Below, one piece after another: positions 63,801 to 64,000 of a stretch of 64,000 bases of DNA (the stretch's first letter is position 1; each line of letters starts with the position of its first letter). The notes under the pieces are model-generated. The model searched no databases and had not been told where the DNA came from. It saw only the letters and a list, made by a program, of their open reading frames with translations. This DNA comes from Spirochaetota bacterium. GTDB taxonomy: Bacteria > Spirochaetota > UBA4802 > JAKQUI01. Location: contig JAKQUI010000077.1 of the NCBI GenBank assembly GCA_029562645.1, positions 1 through 64,000 of the forward strand, given 5' to 3'. The position numbers and the translations under genes were made by a program.

Positions 63801-64000
63801 ATGGACCGATTTCTTCATTATACAGGAGGATCCGGCAGCCTGCGTCGATGCTTCCTACGGCGTTCGTACGGACTTTTCGCACTCGCGCTCCTGTTCGCAC
63901 TGGGACTCGTGTACGATCCGCGACTGGTCGATGCGCAGACGGCCACTGCGCCCCAGCGGATCATCCGGGTGGGGGTTTACGGCGACGGCGGCGTGGGGAG
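63801..64000 (+). CDS. Exported protein, N-terminal part (runs off the window)
   Basis: The frame from ATG 63801 is open to the window end (66 codons and two bases). A basic start (LRRCFLRRSYG) and hydrophobic core (LFALALLFALGLV) form a signal peptide; cleavage is likely near VDAQ. The mature part begins RIIRVGVYGDGGVG. That opening resembles the N-terminal strand and loop of class-I amidotransferase-like or periplasmic domains, but the visible part is too short for a family. No strong ribosome site precedes the ATG. Confidence 0.6.
   Translation, partial: MDRFLHYTGGSGSLRRCFLRRSYGLFALALLFALGLVYDPRLVDAQTATAPQRIIRVGVYGDGGVG

Overview
The window is high-GC bacterial DNA carrying many lipoproteins and signal-peptide proteins, a FecR/ECF sigma pair, a SpoIIE-type PP2C hybrid kinase, chemotaxis-receptor genes and a DUF1554-type protein of the kind known from Leptospira. 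I infer a Gram-negative anaerobe, probably a spirochaete (Spirochaetota, Leptospira-like side). No rRNA or marker phylogeny is available here. CODH/ACS, a complete Rnf operon and an ADP-forming acetate-CoA ligase point to an anaerobe using the Wood-Ljungdahl pathway.

Layout. 1-170: 3' end of an IS3-family element abutting a truncated dispersed repeat. 300-1987: ECF sigma/FecR pair. 1988-3227: repeat-rich gap with one small secreted Cys protein. 3228-5277: ADP-forming acyl-CoA synthetase with a twin palindromic operator upstream. 5455-12701: cell-envelope proteins (LEA-like lipoprotein, lytic transglycosylase, FecR-like). 12866-14358: tRNA-Glu, tRNA-Lys, purA. 14456-21165: secreted proteins, Kelch lipoprotein, outer-membrane/TPR protein, hybrid kinase-phosphatase, FKBP isomerase. 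21382-23748: ferredoxin-like protein divergent from two flavodoxin-like reductases around a near-perfect operator. 24083-31703: ABC-F protein, M55 peptidase, STAS protein, phosphoesterase, chemotaxis receptor and a receptor-like stand-alone membrane module.

31873-58698 is the one-carbon/energy locus: cooC-type ATPase, folate-independent methionine synthase candidate, FosX, a second CooC/AcsF ATPase, CO dehydrogenase, a single 1167-residue protein fusing acetyl-CoA synthase to the small corrinoid protein subunit, then convergent apbE-rnfCDGEAB, several envelope genes, an ORF6N gene, the large corrinoid protein subunit (acsC) and its reductive activator RACo. The expected flow is: CO2 to CO on CooS; methyl-corrinoid protein (AcsC plus the AcsD domain) to the ACS A-cluster; acetyl-CoA to acetate with ATP formation on the ADP-forming ligase; ferredoxin/NAD coupling to an ion gradient by Rnf, whose RnfD/RnfG subunits are flavinylated by ApbE; RACo rescues oxidised corrinoid protein. 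No methyltransferase acsE, formate dehydrogenase or folate-branch gene is in the window.

58740-64000: envelope proteins, a Lys/Ala/Pro-rich histone-H1-like protein, a large secreted protein resembling the vitellogenin/lipid-transfer N-terminal module, its secreted neighbour, and a gene running off the window end.

The strongest novelty candidate is the AcsB-AcsD fusion. Also worth follow-up are the two clean operators, the sensor-only receptor paralogue, the vitellogenin-like protein, and a dispersed C/G-rich hairpin family that recurs around the CODH/ACS genes.
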